A DNA stretch of 64,000 nt, from the NCBI RefSeq assembly GCF_030386795.1, contig NZ_JANUQM010000005.1:62001-126000 (forward strand). Direction: 5' to 3'. Under the pieces are notes generated by a model. The model searched no databases. It saw nothing but the letters and a program-made list of their open reading frames with translations, and was not told where the DNA came from. The translations under genes and the position numbers were made by a program. This DNA is from Streptomyces sp. S.PNR 29 (GTDB taxonomy: Bacteria > Actinomycetota > Actinomycetes > Streptomycetales > Streptomycetaceae). Of the stretch, positions 8,029 through 17,778 are shown in pieces; positions within the stretch are counted from its first letter, which is position 1; every line of letters starts with the position of its first letter.

Positions 8029-8878
8029 CCCGGCCGAGGGCGTCGATCGTCTCCGCCACCGTCCGCACCATGGCTTCCCTGCCCACGGTGAGGTACGGGC
8101 GCGAGTCGACCGCCTCGGGGTGGGCTGCGAGGAATTCCCTGATCGCGCCGGTGAGGGCGATGTTGAGGGCCGTGCCGACGTTGACCTTGGCGATGCCGCC
8201 GGCGACCGCCGCGGCCAGTTCGCCGTGCGGAACGCCGGAGGAGCCGTGCAGGACGAGCGGCACGTCCAGCGTGCCGGACAGCCGCTTGATGAGGTCGTGG
8301 TCGAGGGTCGCGGTCCGGGTGGTCATGGCGTGCGCGCTGCCGACGGCGACGGCCAGGGCGTCCACGCCACTGGCGGCGACGAAGGCGCGGGCCTCGACGG
8401 GGTCCGTGCGGGCGCCGGGCGCGTGGGGGTCGAGCGGCGGCTCGCCGTTCTTCCCGCCGACCTCGCCCAGCTCGGCCTCGATCCACAGACCTCGGGCGTG
8501 GGCCCAGTCGACCGCGGCCCGCGTCGCGGCGAGGTTCTGCTCGTACGGCAGCCGGGCCCCGTCGTACATCACCGAGCTGAATCCGGCGTCCGCGGCCTGA
8601 CGCAGCAGGTCCTCGCTGCGCACGTGGTCGAGGTGCAGCGCGACGGGCACGGCGGCGTGTTCCGCGGCGGCGGCGGCCGCGCGGGCCAGCGGCAGCAGCC
8701 GTCCCTGGCGGAACGTGACGGCGTTCTCGCTGACCTGGAGGACGACGGGCGCGTGCACGGCCTCGGCGCCGGCGATGACGGCCTCGACGTGTTCCAGGGT
8801 GATGATGTTGAAGGAGGCGACGGCGGAGCGGTGGGCGGCGGCGCGGGTGACGAGCTCGCCGGTGGTCACGAGGGGCAT
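8018..8878 (-). CDS. Class II fructose-bisphosphate/tagatose-bisphosphate aldolase family protein
   Basis: A 286-residue class II aldolase: SFNIITLEHVEAV at the N-terminus, a zinc-binding histidine in ALHLDH, EAELGEVGG in the middle, LHGSSG, and KVNVGTALN near the phosphate site. Members split ketose bisphosphates into dihydroxyacetone phosphate and an aldehyde. The neighbouring SIS isomerase 26 bases upstream and divergent DeoR regulator point to an amino-sugar or tagatose-type route rather than central glycolysis. The ATG at 8878 follows a GGGAGA Shine-Dalgarno; longer in-frame extension is possible but has no good ribosome site. Confidence 0.88.
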   Translation of the reverse strand: MPLVTTGELVTRAAAHRSAVASFNIITLEHVEAVIAGAEAVHAPVVLQVSENAVTFRQGRLLPLARAAAAAAEHAAVPVALHLDHVRSEDLLRQAADAGFSSVMYDGARLPYEQNLAATRAAVDWAHARGLWIEAELGEVGGKNGEPPLDPHAPGARTDPVEARAFVAASGVDALAVAVGSAHAMTTRTATLDHDLIKRLSGTLDVPLVLHGSSGVPHGELAAAVAGGIAKVNVGTALNIALTGAIREFLAAHPEAVDSRPYLTVGREAMVRTVAETIDALGRATF

Positions 8879-8904
8879 GGCTTCTCCCTTGCCGACGCGT
8901 GGGG

Positions 8905-9786
8905 TCAGGGCGTGAGGATCACCGAGCGGGTGAGGTGGCGCGGCCGGTCCGGGTCGAGGCCGCGGGCCTGGGCGACGGCGACCGCGAGCCGCTGGGCACG
9001 GACCAGTTCGGCGAGCGGGTCGAGGGTGCCCGACACCCACAACCCACCGGTTTCCCGCACCTGTTCGGCCAGTTGCCCGGGTGCCTCCCCGATCATCCAG
9101 GTCGCCGTGCCGTGGGTAGTGACGCTGATGGGCCCGTGCCGGTACTCCATCGCCGGATAGGCCTCGCTCCAGGACAGCGAGGCCTCGCGCATCTTCAGCC
9201 CGGCCTCGTACGCCAGCCCCACCGTCCAGCCCCGGCCGAGGAAGGTGAACTGCGTGCAGTCGACGAGCCCTTCGGGCAGCGGACCGGTCAGCGCGGTGCG
9301 GGCGTCGGCGACGACCGACTCGGTGTGCAGGCCCAGGTGGGCGCGGAGCAGGGTCAGCGCGGTGGTGGCGAACCGGGTCTGCACCACCGACCGTTCGTCC
9401 GCGAAGTCGAGGACGACGACGTCCTCCGCGGCCTCCATGACGGGCGTGCGCGGATCGGCGGTGATCGCGGTGGTTCGGATGCGGCCCGTCAACCGCCCGA
9501 GCAGATCGAGGATTTCGGTGGTGGTGCCGGATCGGGTGAGGGCGACGACCCGGTCGTACGCGCGGCCGTACGGGAACTCCGAGGCGGCGAAGGCGTCCGT
9601 CTCGCCGTGCCCCGCTCCCTCACGCAGCGCCGCGGCCGACTGCGCCATGAAGTACGAGGTGCCGCAGCCGACGACCGCGACCCGCTCCCCCGGCACCGGC
9701 AGCGCCTCTCCGTATTCCGCCGCCTCGGAGGCGGCGCGGGTCCAGCACTCCGGCTGACTGCTCAGCTCATCCTCGACGTGCGTCAT
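8905..9786 (-). CDS. SIS-domain sugar isomerase/deaminase (AgaS-like)
   Basis: A 293-residue protein with two sugar-isomerase (SIS) folds. VAVVGCGTSYFMA and LTRSGTTTEIL are the phosphosugar-binding signatures; FLGRGWTVGLAYEAGLKMREAS and EYRHGPIS match the second SIS domain of glutamine-independent GlmS/AgaS proteins. It probably isomerises or deaminates a phosphorylated amino sugar in the cytoplasm. It is the first gene of an operon with the class II aldolase and starts 122 bases from the divergent deoR gene, so DeoR control is likely. No glutaminase domain is present. Confidence 0.87.
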   Translation of the reverse strand: MTHVEDELSSQPECWTRAASEAAEYGEALPVPGERVAVVGCGTSYFMAQSAAALREGAGHGETDAFAASEFPYGRAYDRVVALTRSGTTTEILDLLGRLTGRIRTTAITADPRTPVMEAAEDVVVLDFADERSVVQTRFATTALTLLRAHLGLHTESVVADARTALTGPLPEGLVDCTQFTFLGRGWTVGLAYEAGLKMREASLSWSEAYPAMEYRHGPISVTTHGTATWMIGEAPGQLAEQVRETGGLWVSGTLDPLAELVRAQRLAVAVAQARGLDPDRPRHLTRSVILTP

Positions 9787-9803
9787 ACCGCCACCCCCTG
9801 ATC

Positions 9804-9856
9804 TGATTGTTCTTGCAAGATATAGGCGGCTTTCGAGCACAATCAAGCATCAAGAC
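9804..9856. promoter_or_regulatory. Candidate DeoR operator region between the SIS/aldolase operon and deoR
   Basis: The 122-base divergent gap is unusually AT-rich and holds a perfect 10-base palindrome TCTTGCAAGA (9811-9820) and a direct repeat ATCAAG-C-ATCAAG (9842-9854). GATTGT next to the palindrome (9805-9810) and ACAATC (9839-9844) form a further inverted pair. DeoR/GlpR regulators often bind short AT-rich repeats of this kind. Sequence repeats are seen; their use is inferred. Confidence 0.5.
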
Positions 9857-9908
9857 GGTGATCGGGTTGCGTCAGGGTCGCCGAGAGGTCGAGGAACGGA
9901 GGGCGGGG

Positions 9909-10688
9909 ATGTCGCGCGACGCCCGCTGGAAGGCGCTGCTGGAACTGCTCGTCGAGCGCGGCCGGCTGGACGTCGAGGAGGCGGCGGCCGAGCTGGCGGT
10001 GTCGGCCGCGACGATCCGGCGGGATTTCGACCAGCTGGCCGAGCAGCAGATGCTCGTGCGGACGCGGGGCGGCGCGGTCGTGCACGGGGTGTCGTACGAG
10101 TTGCCGCTGCGCTACAAGACGGCCCGCCGGGCCTCCGAGAAGCAGCGCATCGCGAAGGCGGCGGCCAAGCTCCTCGCGCCCGGCGAGGCGGTGGGACTGA
10201 CCGGCGGCACGACCACCACCGAGGTGGCGCGCGCGCTGGCCGTGCGCGGCGACCTCGCTTCCGGTTCGCCCGCGCTGACCGTGGTCACCAACGCGCTCAA
10301 CATCGCGAACGAGCTGGCCGTCCGGCCGCAGTTCAAGATCGTGGTGACGGGCGGGGTGGCGCGTGCGCAGTCGTACGAACTCGTCGGCCCGCTCGCGGAC
10401 GGGGTGCTGAACCAGATCACGATCGACGTGGCGGTGCTCGGTGTCGTCGCCTTCGACGTCACACACGGCGCCGCCGCGCACGACGAGGCGGAGGCGGCGG
10501 TCAACCGGCTGCTGTGCGAGCGCGCCGAGCGCGTGGTCGTGGCCGCCGACTCCAGCAAGCTGGGCCGGCGGGCGTTCGCCCGGATCTGCGCGGCCGACGC
10601 GGTGGACACACTGGTCACGGACACGGCGGCCGACCCGGAGGAGGTACGGCGGTTCGAGGAGGCGGGGGTGCGCGTCCTCGCGGTATGA
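9909..10688 (+). CDS. DeoR/GlpR-family transcriptional regulator
   Basis: A 259-residue protein. An N-terminal DeoR helix-turn-helix (residues about 18-50, LAVSAATIRRDFDQLAEQQ) is followed by TRGGAVV and a sugar-phosphate sensor domain with the GGTTTTEVA phosphate-loop signature and VVVAADSSKLG near the C-terminus. DeoR proteins repress sugar-phosphate catabolic genes until a phosphorylated intermediate binds. The ATG follows GGAGGGCGGGG. Divergence from the SIS/aldolase operon makes that its likely target. Confidence 0.9.
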   Translation: MSRDARWKALLELLVERGRLDVEEAAAELAVSAATIRRDFDQLAEQQMLVRTRGGAVVHGVSYELPLRYKTARRASEKQRIAKAAAKLLAPGEAVGLTGGTTTTEVARALAVRGDLASGSPALTVVTNALNIANELAVRPQFKIVVTGGVARAQSYELVGPLADGVLNQITIDVAVLGVVAFDVTHGAAAHDEAEAAVNRLLCERAERVVVAADSSKLGRRAFARICAADAVDTLVTDTAADPEEVRRFEEAGVRVLAV

Positions 10689-10690
10689 GA

Positions 10691-10729
10691 CCCCATGGGC
10701 CGTCGAGGTCTCGGTCCGAGCCCCTGGGG
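10691..10729 (+). terminator. Probable terminator after deoR
   Basis: CCCCATGGGC (10691-10700) pairs with GCCCCTGGGG (10720-10729) at 9 of 10 positions, with a small TCGG/CCGA stem in the loop. It begins two bases after the deoR stop and has no T-tract, as is usual in high-GC actinomycetes. Confidence 0.5.
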
Positions 10730-10782
10730 ATACCGGGCCGCCTAAGCTGGGGTGAGGTGGGAGCCGGGCCAGGGAGGCTGCG

Positions 10783-12606
<1,824 letters not shown>

Positions 12607-12608
12607 CC

Positions 12609-13556
12609 TCAGTGCGTGTGCGGGTCCGACACGTGGTCGGTGGCCGCCGCCGCTCCGGCCCGGACCGTGAACGCCGCGGTGTGGACCGTGCCTTCGTGCT
12701 GGAAGTCGAGGAAGAGGCGGTAGGTGCCGCTGCTGGGTGCGGTGGCCGTGAACGAGACGGTGGGGCCGGGCTCGGTGGTGCCGTCGCCGGGTTCGCCGTT
12801 CGGGTGGACGTGCAGGTAGGCGAGGTCGCCGGAGCGCAGGGCCACGAGGTGGCCGTACGCACCGAGGTAGGGCTGGAGGTCGGTGACGGGCCTGCCGTCG
12901 CGGGAGACCTTCAGCTTCAGTTCGCTCGCCCTGCCCGGGCGCAGCCCGCCGACGAGTTCGACCTGGTAGCCGTCGGTTTTGGCGGTGGTGCGGGGCGCCG
13001 GCACATCCTTCGGCTCGTAGGCGCCGGAGGCCGCCAGGTCCGCGCCCAGGGTGAGGTTCTCGGCGCCCTGCCGCGCCGGGGTGAAGTCGGCGAAGACGCG
13101 GTATCCGCCCGCGCGGGGCAGGTCGACGGGGGTGCTCCAGGTGCCGTCGGCGGCGCGGGTGGGGTGCAGGTGGCGGTAGGTGGCCAGGTCGCGTGAGGCC
13201 ACGATGAGGTGCAGTTCCTTGCCGTGTTCCGGCCGGTAGGCGGTGACGGCGCGGCCGCTGTCGTCCCGGACGGTGAAGCGCAGGTCGGTGCGCTGCCCGG
13301 CGGTGACGCGAGGGGTGTCGAGATCGAGTGTGTAGCCGTTCTCGGAGATCTGCAGGCCGCCGGCCGCGGGCGACTCGTGGCCCGCGTGACCGTCGCCCGC
13401 CTCCGCTGCGGGGGAGGGCCGGCTGTGCCCCTTGTCATGCGGTGCGGGCGCGCTGTCGGCGACGAGGGGGTCGATGCCCTTGCCGACGCCGTAGGCCGTG
13501 CCGAAGGTCGCGGCCAAAGCGGCGGCGAACGCGGTGATCTTCAGTCCGGTGTTCAT
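12609..13556 (-). CDS. Secreted, His-rich protein of the copper locus
   Basis: A 315-residue protein with an N-terminal signal peptide/anchor (about 1-24), then a His-rich linker (DKGHSRPSP, GDGHAGHES) and two beta-sandwich-like repeats (about 68-165 and 190-295), each with an H-L-H cluster (TYRHLHP; LAYLHVHP), ending in DPHTH. The His/Met-poor but His-rich layout suggests extracellular copper binding or delivery; this is inference from composition and from divergence with copZ-copA across shared CsoR-type boxes. Its promoter (-35 TTGACT, -10 TATTGT) contains one of these boxes. No enzymatic motif recognised. Confidence 0.75.
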   Translation of the reverse strand: MNTGLKITAFAAALAATFGTAYGVGKGIDPLVADSAPAPHDKGHSRPSPAAEAGDGHAGHESPAAGGLQISENGYTLDLDTPRVTAGQRTDLRFTVRDDSGRAVTAYRPEHGKELHLIVASRDLATYRHLHPTRAADGTWSTPVDLPRAGGYRVFADFTPARQGAENLTLGADLAASGAYEPKDVPAPRTTAKTDGYQVELVGGLRPGRASELKLKVSRDGRPVTDLQPYLGAYGHLVALRSGDLAYLHVHPNGEPGDGTTEPGPTVSFTATAPSSGTYRLFLDFQHEGTVHTAAFTVRAGAAAATDHVSDPHTH

Positions 13557-13616
13557 GGCGGTCGTCTCCTCCGGTGACAGGGCCTCCGGCCTGAGTGGGA
13601 GGCTTCCCTACAGCTC

Positions 13617-13644
13617 ACAATACCCCCCGGGGGTACCAAGTCAA
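13617..13644 (-). promoter_or_regulatory. Promoter of the secreted copper protein with embedded CsoR-type box
   Basis: Read on the minus strand: -35 TTGACT (13644-13639), a 16-base spacer and -10 TATTGT (13622-13617). The spacer contains TACCCC-CCG-GGGGTA (13621-13635), a dyad of the CsoR class, running into the -10. A copper-sensing CsoR repressor bound there would block the promoter. The csoR gene is not in the window. Confidence 0.75.
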
Positions 13645-13656
13645 GGCGGCGACAGC

Positions 13657-13685
13657 TTGCTTTCGGTACCCCATGGGGGTATACA
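13657..13685 (+). promoter_or_regulatory. copZ-copA promoter with embedded CsoR-type box
   Basis: -35 TTGCTT (13657-13662), a 17-base spacer and -10 TATACA (13680-13685). TACCCC-ATG-GGGGTA (13667-13681) fills the spacer and overlaps the -10, with the same 6-3-6 geometry as the box in the divergent promoter. Downstream lie a TCCCC-TAGC-GGGGA dyad (13689-13702) and a degenerate TACCCC...CCCGTA site (13705-13719). Confidence 0.8.
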
Positions 13686-13748
13686 GATTCCCCTAGCGGG
13701 GAGATACCCCTCCCCCGTATTTCTCGCTACCTGCCGAGGAGGCACCCC

Positions 13749-13979
13749 ATGTCTTCGACCGCCAGCGGCTTCGTCGCCACGTACGCCGTCTCCGGGATGA
13801 GCTGCGGCCACTGCAAGGCCACGCTGACCAAGGCCATAGGCGAGCTGGACGGCGTCACGGGCGTCGACGTCGACCTCGGCACCGGTCAGGTCACCGTCAC
13901 CGGCACCGCCGAGCCGGACGACGCCCTGATCGCCGAGGTCGTCGACGAGGCCGGCTACGAGCTGACGGGACGGGTCTGA
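13749..13979 (+). CDS. copZ: Copper chaperone, heavy-metal-associated domain (CopZ)
   Basis: A 76-residue protein made of a single HMA ferredoxin-like fold with the copper-binding motif GMSCGHC (Cys19 and Cys22 region). It carries Cu(I) in the cytoplasm and hands it to the CopA ATPase encoded next, whose ATG follows the copZ stop by one base. GAGGAGG precedes the ATG. Expression should be copper-induced through the CsoR-type box in its promoter. Confidence 0.93.
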   Translation: MSSTASGFVATYAVSGMSCGHCKATLTKAIGELDGVTGVDVDLGTGQVTVTGTAEPDDALIAEVVDEAGYELTGRV

Positions 13980-13980
13980 C

Positions 13981-16233
13981 ATGGCCGTCCGTACGACCGG
14001 CGCCGCGGCCGAGGTGGAGCTCGCCATCGGCGGCATGACCTGCGCCTCGTGCGCGGCGCGCATCGAGAAGAAGCTCAACCGCATCGACGGGGTCACCGCC
14101 ACCGTCAACTACGCGACGGAGAAGGCCAGAGTCAGCTACTCCGGTGACGTCTCCGTCGGGGACCTGATCGCCACCGTCGAGGCGACCGGGTACACCGCCC
14201 AGGAGCCGGCGCCCGCCGAACGGTCCGCCGAGCCGGCCGAGGAGACCGACGAGCTCCGGCCGCTGCGCCGGCGGCTGGTGACGGCCGTAGCGCTGGCCGT
14301 GCCGGTCGTCGCGATGGCCATGGTGCCGGCCCTGCAGTTCGAGTACTGGCAGTGGTTGTCCCTGACGCTGGCCGCGCCCGTCGTGACGTATGCCGCCTGG
14401 CCCTTCCACCGGGCGGCCTTCACCAACGCGCGGCACGGCGCGGCCACCATGGACACGCTGATCTCGGTCGGTACGTCGGCCGCGTTCCTCTGGTCCCTGT
14501 GGGCCCTGTTCTTCGGGACGGCGGGCACGCCGGGCATGACGCATCCCTTCGAGCTGACCATCGCCCGAGGTGACGGCTCCGGGAACATCTATCTGGAGGC
14601 CGCCGCCGGCGTGACCGCCTTCATCCTGGCCGGACGGTACTTCGAGGCCCGCTCGAAGCGGAGGGCGGGCGCGGCGCTCAGGGCGTTGCTGGAGCTGGGC
14701 GCGAAGGACGTCACCGTGCTGCGGCCCGACGGGGTCGAATACACGGTGCCGGTCGCGGAGTTGGCGGTCGGCGACCGATTCCTCGTGCGTCCCGGCGAGA
14801 AGATCGCGACCGACGGGACGGTCGTCGAGGGCTCCTCCGCGGTGGACGCCGCCATGCTGACCGGTGAGTCCGTGCCGGTGGAGGTGGCGGCCGGTGATCC
14901 GGTCACCGGTGCCACGGTCAACGTCGGCGGGCGTCTGGTGGTCGAGGCCACGCGGGTCGGCGCCGACACACAGCTGGCCCGGATGGCGAGGCTGGTCGAG
15001 GACGCGCAGAACGGGAAGGCCGCCGCCCAGCGGCTCGCGGACCGGATCTCCGCCGTCTTCGTGCCGGTGGTGATCGCCCTGGCTCTCGGCACCCTGGGCT
15101 TCTGGCTGGGCAACGGCAGCGGGCTGACCGCCGCGTTCACCGCCGCCGTCGCCGTACTGATCATCGCCTGCCCGTGCGCCCTGGGGCTCGCCACGCCGAC
15201 GGCGCTGATGGTCGGCACCGGGCGCGGCGCCCAGCTGGGGATCCTCATCAAGGGCCCGGAGGTGCTGGAGTCCACGCGCCGGGTGGACACCGTCGTCCTC
15301 GACAAGACGGGCACGGTCACCACCGGCCGCATGACGCTGCTGGCCGTCCACCCGGCCGACGGCACCGACGAGGCCGAGGTGCTGGGTCTGGCGGGGGCGT
15401 TGGAGCATTCCTCGGAGCACCCGGTGGCCCGTGCCGTGGCCGAGGGGGCGCTGGAGAAGCTGGGCTCGCTGCCCACGCCCGAGGACTTCGCCAACGTGCC
15501 GGGACTCGGTGTGCAGGGGATCGTCGACGGCCACGCGGTCCTCGTCGGGCGGGAACGGCTGCTCGCCGACTGGGCGTTGGAGCTTCCGGAGGACCTGAAG
15601 CGGGCGAAGGCGGAGGCCGAGGCGGCCGGGCGCACCGCCGTCGCGGTCGCCTGGGACGGGGAGGCGCGGGCGGTCCTCGAAGTGGCCGACGCCGTGAAGG
15701 AGACCAGCGCGGAGGCGATCACCCGGCTGCGCGCCCTGGGTCTGAGGCCGGTCCTGCTGACCGGCGACAACGAGGCGGTGGCCCGGTCCGTGGCCCGCGA
15801 GGTGGGCATCGCGCCCGAGGACGTGATCGCCGAGGTGCTGCCGCAGGACAAGGTCGACGTCGTCAAACGGCTGCAGGGCGAGGGACGTTCGGTCGCGATG
15901 GTCGGTGACGGCGTCAACGACGCGGCCGCGCTGGCCCAGGCCGACCTGGGGCTGGCCATGGGCACCGGCACGGACGCCGCGATCGAGGCGGGCGACCTGA
16001 CCCTCGTACGGGGTGACCTGCGTGCCGCGGCGGACGCCATCCGGCTGGCCCGCCGGACCCTCGGCACCATCCGCTCCAACCTGTTCTGGGCGTTCGCCTA
16101 CAACGTCGCCGCTCTGCCGCTCGCGGCGGCCGGCCTGCTGAACCCGATGATCGCGGGCGCGGCCATGGCCTTCTCGTCGGTCTTCGTGGTCGGCAACTCC
16201 CTGCGCCTGCGTTCCTTCCGGGCCGGGAACTGA
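13981..16233 (+). CDS. copA: Cu(I)-exporting P1B-type ATPase (CopA)
   Basis: A 750-residue copper pump with one N-terminal HMA domain (Cys21 and Cys24 in GMTCASC), about eight membrane segments, and the P1B core: CPC in the sixth helix (397-399, IIACPCALG), phosphorylation site DKTGT (from 441), SEHP (ATP-binding) and GDGVND (from 642). Pairs of this kind export cytoplasmic Cu(I). It is translationally linked to copZ (one-base gap) and should be induced by copper through the shared promoter. No truncation or motif loss is seen. Confidence 0.95.
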   Translation: MAVRTTGAAAEVELAIGGMTCASCAARIEKKLNRIDGVTATVNYATEKARVSYSGDVSVGDLIATVEATGYTAQEPAPAERSAEPAEETDELRPLRRRLVTAVALAVPVVAMAMVPALQFEYWQWLSLTLAAPVVTYAAWPFHRAAFTNARHGAATMDTLISVGTSAAFLWSLWALFFGTAGTPGMTHPFELTIARGDGSGNIYLEAAAGVTAFILAGRYFEARSKRRAGAALRALLELGAKDVTVLRPDGVEYTVPVAELAVGDRFLVRPGEKIATDGTVVEGSSAVDAAMLTGESVPVEVAAGDPVTGATVNVGGRLVVEATRVGADTQLARMARLVEDAQNGKAAAQRLADRISAVFVPVVIALALGTLGFWLGNGSGLTAAFTAAVAVLIIACPCALGLATPTALMVGTGRGAQLGILIKGPEVLESTRRVDTVVLDKTGTVTTGRMTLLAVHPADGTDEAEVLGLAGALEHSSEHPVARAVAEGALEKLGSLPTPEDFANVPGLGVQGIVDGHAVLVGRERLLADWALELPEDLKRAKAEAEAAGRTAVAVAWDGEARAVLEVADAVKETSAEAITRLRALGLRPVLLTGDNEAVARSVAREVGIAPEDVIAEVLPQDKVDVVKRLQGEGRSVAMVGDGVNDAAALAQADLGLAMGTGTDAAIEAGDLTLVRGDLRAAADAIRLARRTLGTIRSNLFWAFAYNVAALPLAAAGLLNPMIAGAAMAFSSVFVVGNSLRLRSFRAGN

Positions 16234-16247
16234 CTCTCAGCGGCTGT

Positions 16248-16265
16248 GCCACACGAGCGTGTGGC
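16248..16265 (+). terminator. Terminator-like hairpin after copA
   Basis: GCCACAC-GAGC-GTGTGGC is a perfect 7-bp stem with a 4-base loop, 15 bases past the copA stop. No T-tract. Confidence 0.5.
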
Positions 16266-16280
16266 GGCACGACAGCCGAC

Positions 16281-16323
16281 GCCGCGAGGCGCGCGCCGGG
16301 CAGGACGGCGCGCGCCTCGCGGC
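16281..16323. terminator. Large perfect GC hairpin between copA and the PAP2 gene
   Basis: GCCGCGAGGCGCGCGCCG (16281-16298) and its exact reverse complement (16306-16323) flank a 7-base loop GGCAGGA. An 18-bp perfect stem of nearly pure GC is far beyond what a terminator needs, though that is its simplest role. The remaining gap to 16521 holds no gene that I can support. Confidence 0.6.
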
Positions 16324-16521
16324 CGATCTCGGCCGTTCCGCTCCGAGAGACACCGGCGACTCGCCGCGCGGTGGCCGCACGAGGAGCACGTCCAGGCCCA
16401 CGCGCGCCGGGATCGCCCGGACGGGCTCGTCAGGGCGCCGTCGGGCCGGACACGGGCGAGGCTTGTCCGGCAGCCGGTCATCAGCCGGACCGCCCCGGAC
16501 CGCCCTGCGGAGCAGGAGCCC

Positions 16522-17223
16522 ATGACCGAACCGACCAATGCCGACGGTGACACCAGCGGCCCGCTCCCGGCGGCCGCGGAGCCCGTACGCGGCCGCAGGC
16601 CGTTCCTCTCCGCCGTACTCGGCGACCTCCGCGCCGTGGACGGCGCCCTGTACGCGGCCGTGGCCGCCACCCCGACCCCCGCGCTCGACCGGGCGCTGCG
16701 GCGCCTGTCCCACGCGGCCGACCACTCCAAGGTCTCGTTCACCATCGCCGCCGCCCTGGCGCTGGGCGGCGCCCGTCCGCGCAGGGCCGCACTCGCCGGG
16801 GTCGGCGCGATCGCCGTCGCATCCGCCTCCGCCAACCTGCTCGGCAAGCGCCTGGTCCGCCGCCCCCGGCCCGACCGGGAGGCGGCCCGGGTGATCGTGG
16901 ACCGGCATGTCCCGATGCCCACGTCGGCGTCGTTCCCCTCCGGCCACACGGCCGCGGCGGTCGCCTTCGCCACGGCCGTCGGTGTACTCCTCCCGTCAGC
17001 GGCGGTCCCCCTCGGAGCGCTGGCGAGCGCCGTGGGCTACTCCCGCGTCCACACCGGCGTGCACTACCCGGGTGACGTGGCCGCGGGCGCGGTCCTGGGC
17101 ATCGCCAGCGCCGCCGCCGCATTGGCCGCGGCGCGTCAGGTGCCCCCGGCGACGGCGGATCACGGCGTCCCTCGCCTCACCCCCCGGCCACGGACGCCGT
17201 CCGCCGCACATCGACCGCCGTGA
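16522..17223 (+). CDS. PAP2-family membrane phosphatase
   Basis: A 233-residue protein with the full PAP2 tripartite signature: Lys109...Arg116-Pro117 (KRLVRRPRP), Pro139-Ser-Gly-His142 and Ser174-Arg175...His181...Asp185. It has several membrane segments between residues 75 and 200. Such enzymes remove phosphate from lipid phosphates such as phosphatidic acid or isoprenoid diphosphates at the membrane. The ATG follows GCAGGAGCCC. Its 3' end overlaps the convergent membrane-protein gene by 47 bases. No functional partner nearby is evident. Confidence 0.87.
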   Translation: MTEPTNADGDTSGPLPAAAEPVRGRRPFLSAVLGDLRAVDGALYAAVAATPTPALDRALRRLSHAADHSKVSFTIAAALALGGARPRRAALAGVGAIAVASASANLLGKRLVRRPRPDREAARVIVDRHVPMPTSASFPSGHTAAAVAFATAVGVLLPSAAVPLGALASAVGYSRVHTGVHYPGDVAAGAVLGIASAAAALAAARQVPPATADHGVPRLTPRPRTPSAAHRPP

Positions 17224-17773
17224 GCGCCAACGCCAACGGCCCCGGCGCCAGCAAGGCGAGCGGCAGCAGCATCCCCGCGCACAGGACCGCCGTCGCCACC
17301 GCGAGCAGCACCAGGGCGCTGCCGCCCGGGTCCCTCACGGCGTCGCGGGCGGCCTCGCGTACGGCGGCCGGCCAGTCGGAGAGCGACTCGGGGCGGGCGC
17401 ACGCCCTGAGGCCCACGACCACCGCGCACGCGCCGATCACCGCCGCCGTCACCGCGAACAGCGGTGCCCCCGGCAGCCCCGCCGTGGCCAGCGCCAGGTC
17501 GGCGACGAGGAGCAGCACCCCCGCGAGGGCGACGGTGCCCGCCGCCAGGTCGCCCGCCCGCAGGCGGTGCCGCAGGAGGGCGACGTACCGTCCGGCGGTG
17601 GCGGGCCGGTCCTCCCCCGCGCCGCGCAGCACCGCGCACGCCGTGGACAGCGCCGCCGGGGCGGTCAGCAGCGGCAGGCAGGCCACGGCCGTGGCGAGGC
17701 CGACGCTCAGCACGTCGGCGAACAGGGTCATCCGCGGCCCGAAGACCTCACCCGGTTCACGGGTGGTACGCAT
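17177..17773 (-). CDS. Small membrane protein (YesL/DUF624-like), last gene of a sugar operon
   Basis: A 198-residue protein with four or five hydrophobic segments, beginning FGPRMTLFADVLSVGLATAVACLPLLTAPAAL. This matches the YesL/DUF624-type membrane proteins that often accompany carbohydrate ABC importers; their role is unknown. It follows the second permease gene by five bases (stop of the permease at 17779). Its 3' end overlaps the PAP2 gene on the other strand by 47 bases, so its last 15 codons are constrained from both strands. Confidence 0.7.
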   Translation of the reverse strand: MRTTREPGEVFGPRMTLFADVLSVGLATAVACLPLLTAPAALSTACAVLRGAGEDRPATAGRYVALLRHRLRAGDLAAGTVALAGVLLLVADLALATAGLPGAPLFAVTAAVIGACAVVVGLRACARPESLSDWPAAVREAARDAVRDPGGSALVLLAVATAVLCAGMLLPLALLAPGPLALALTAVDVRRTASVAGG

Positions 17774-17778
17774 GGCAC

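Noticed and set aside
8879..9040. 54-codon extension of the aldolase upstream of 8878
   Set aside because: It would overlap the SIS gene extensively and has no ribosome site, whereas ATG 8878 has GGGAGA and begins the conserved family sequence.
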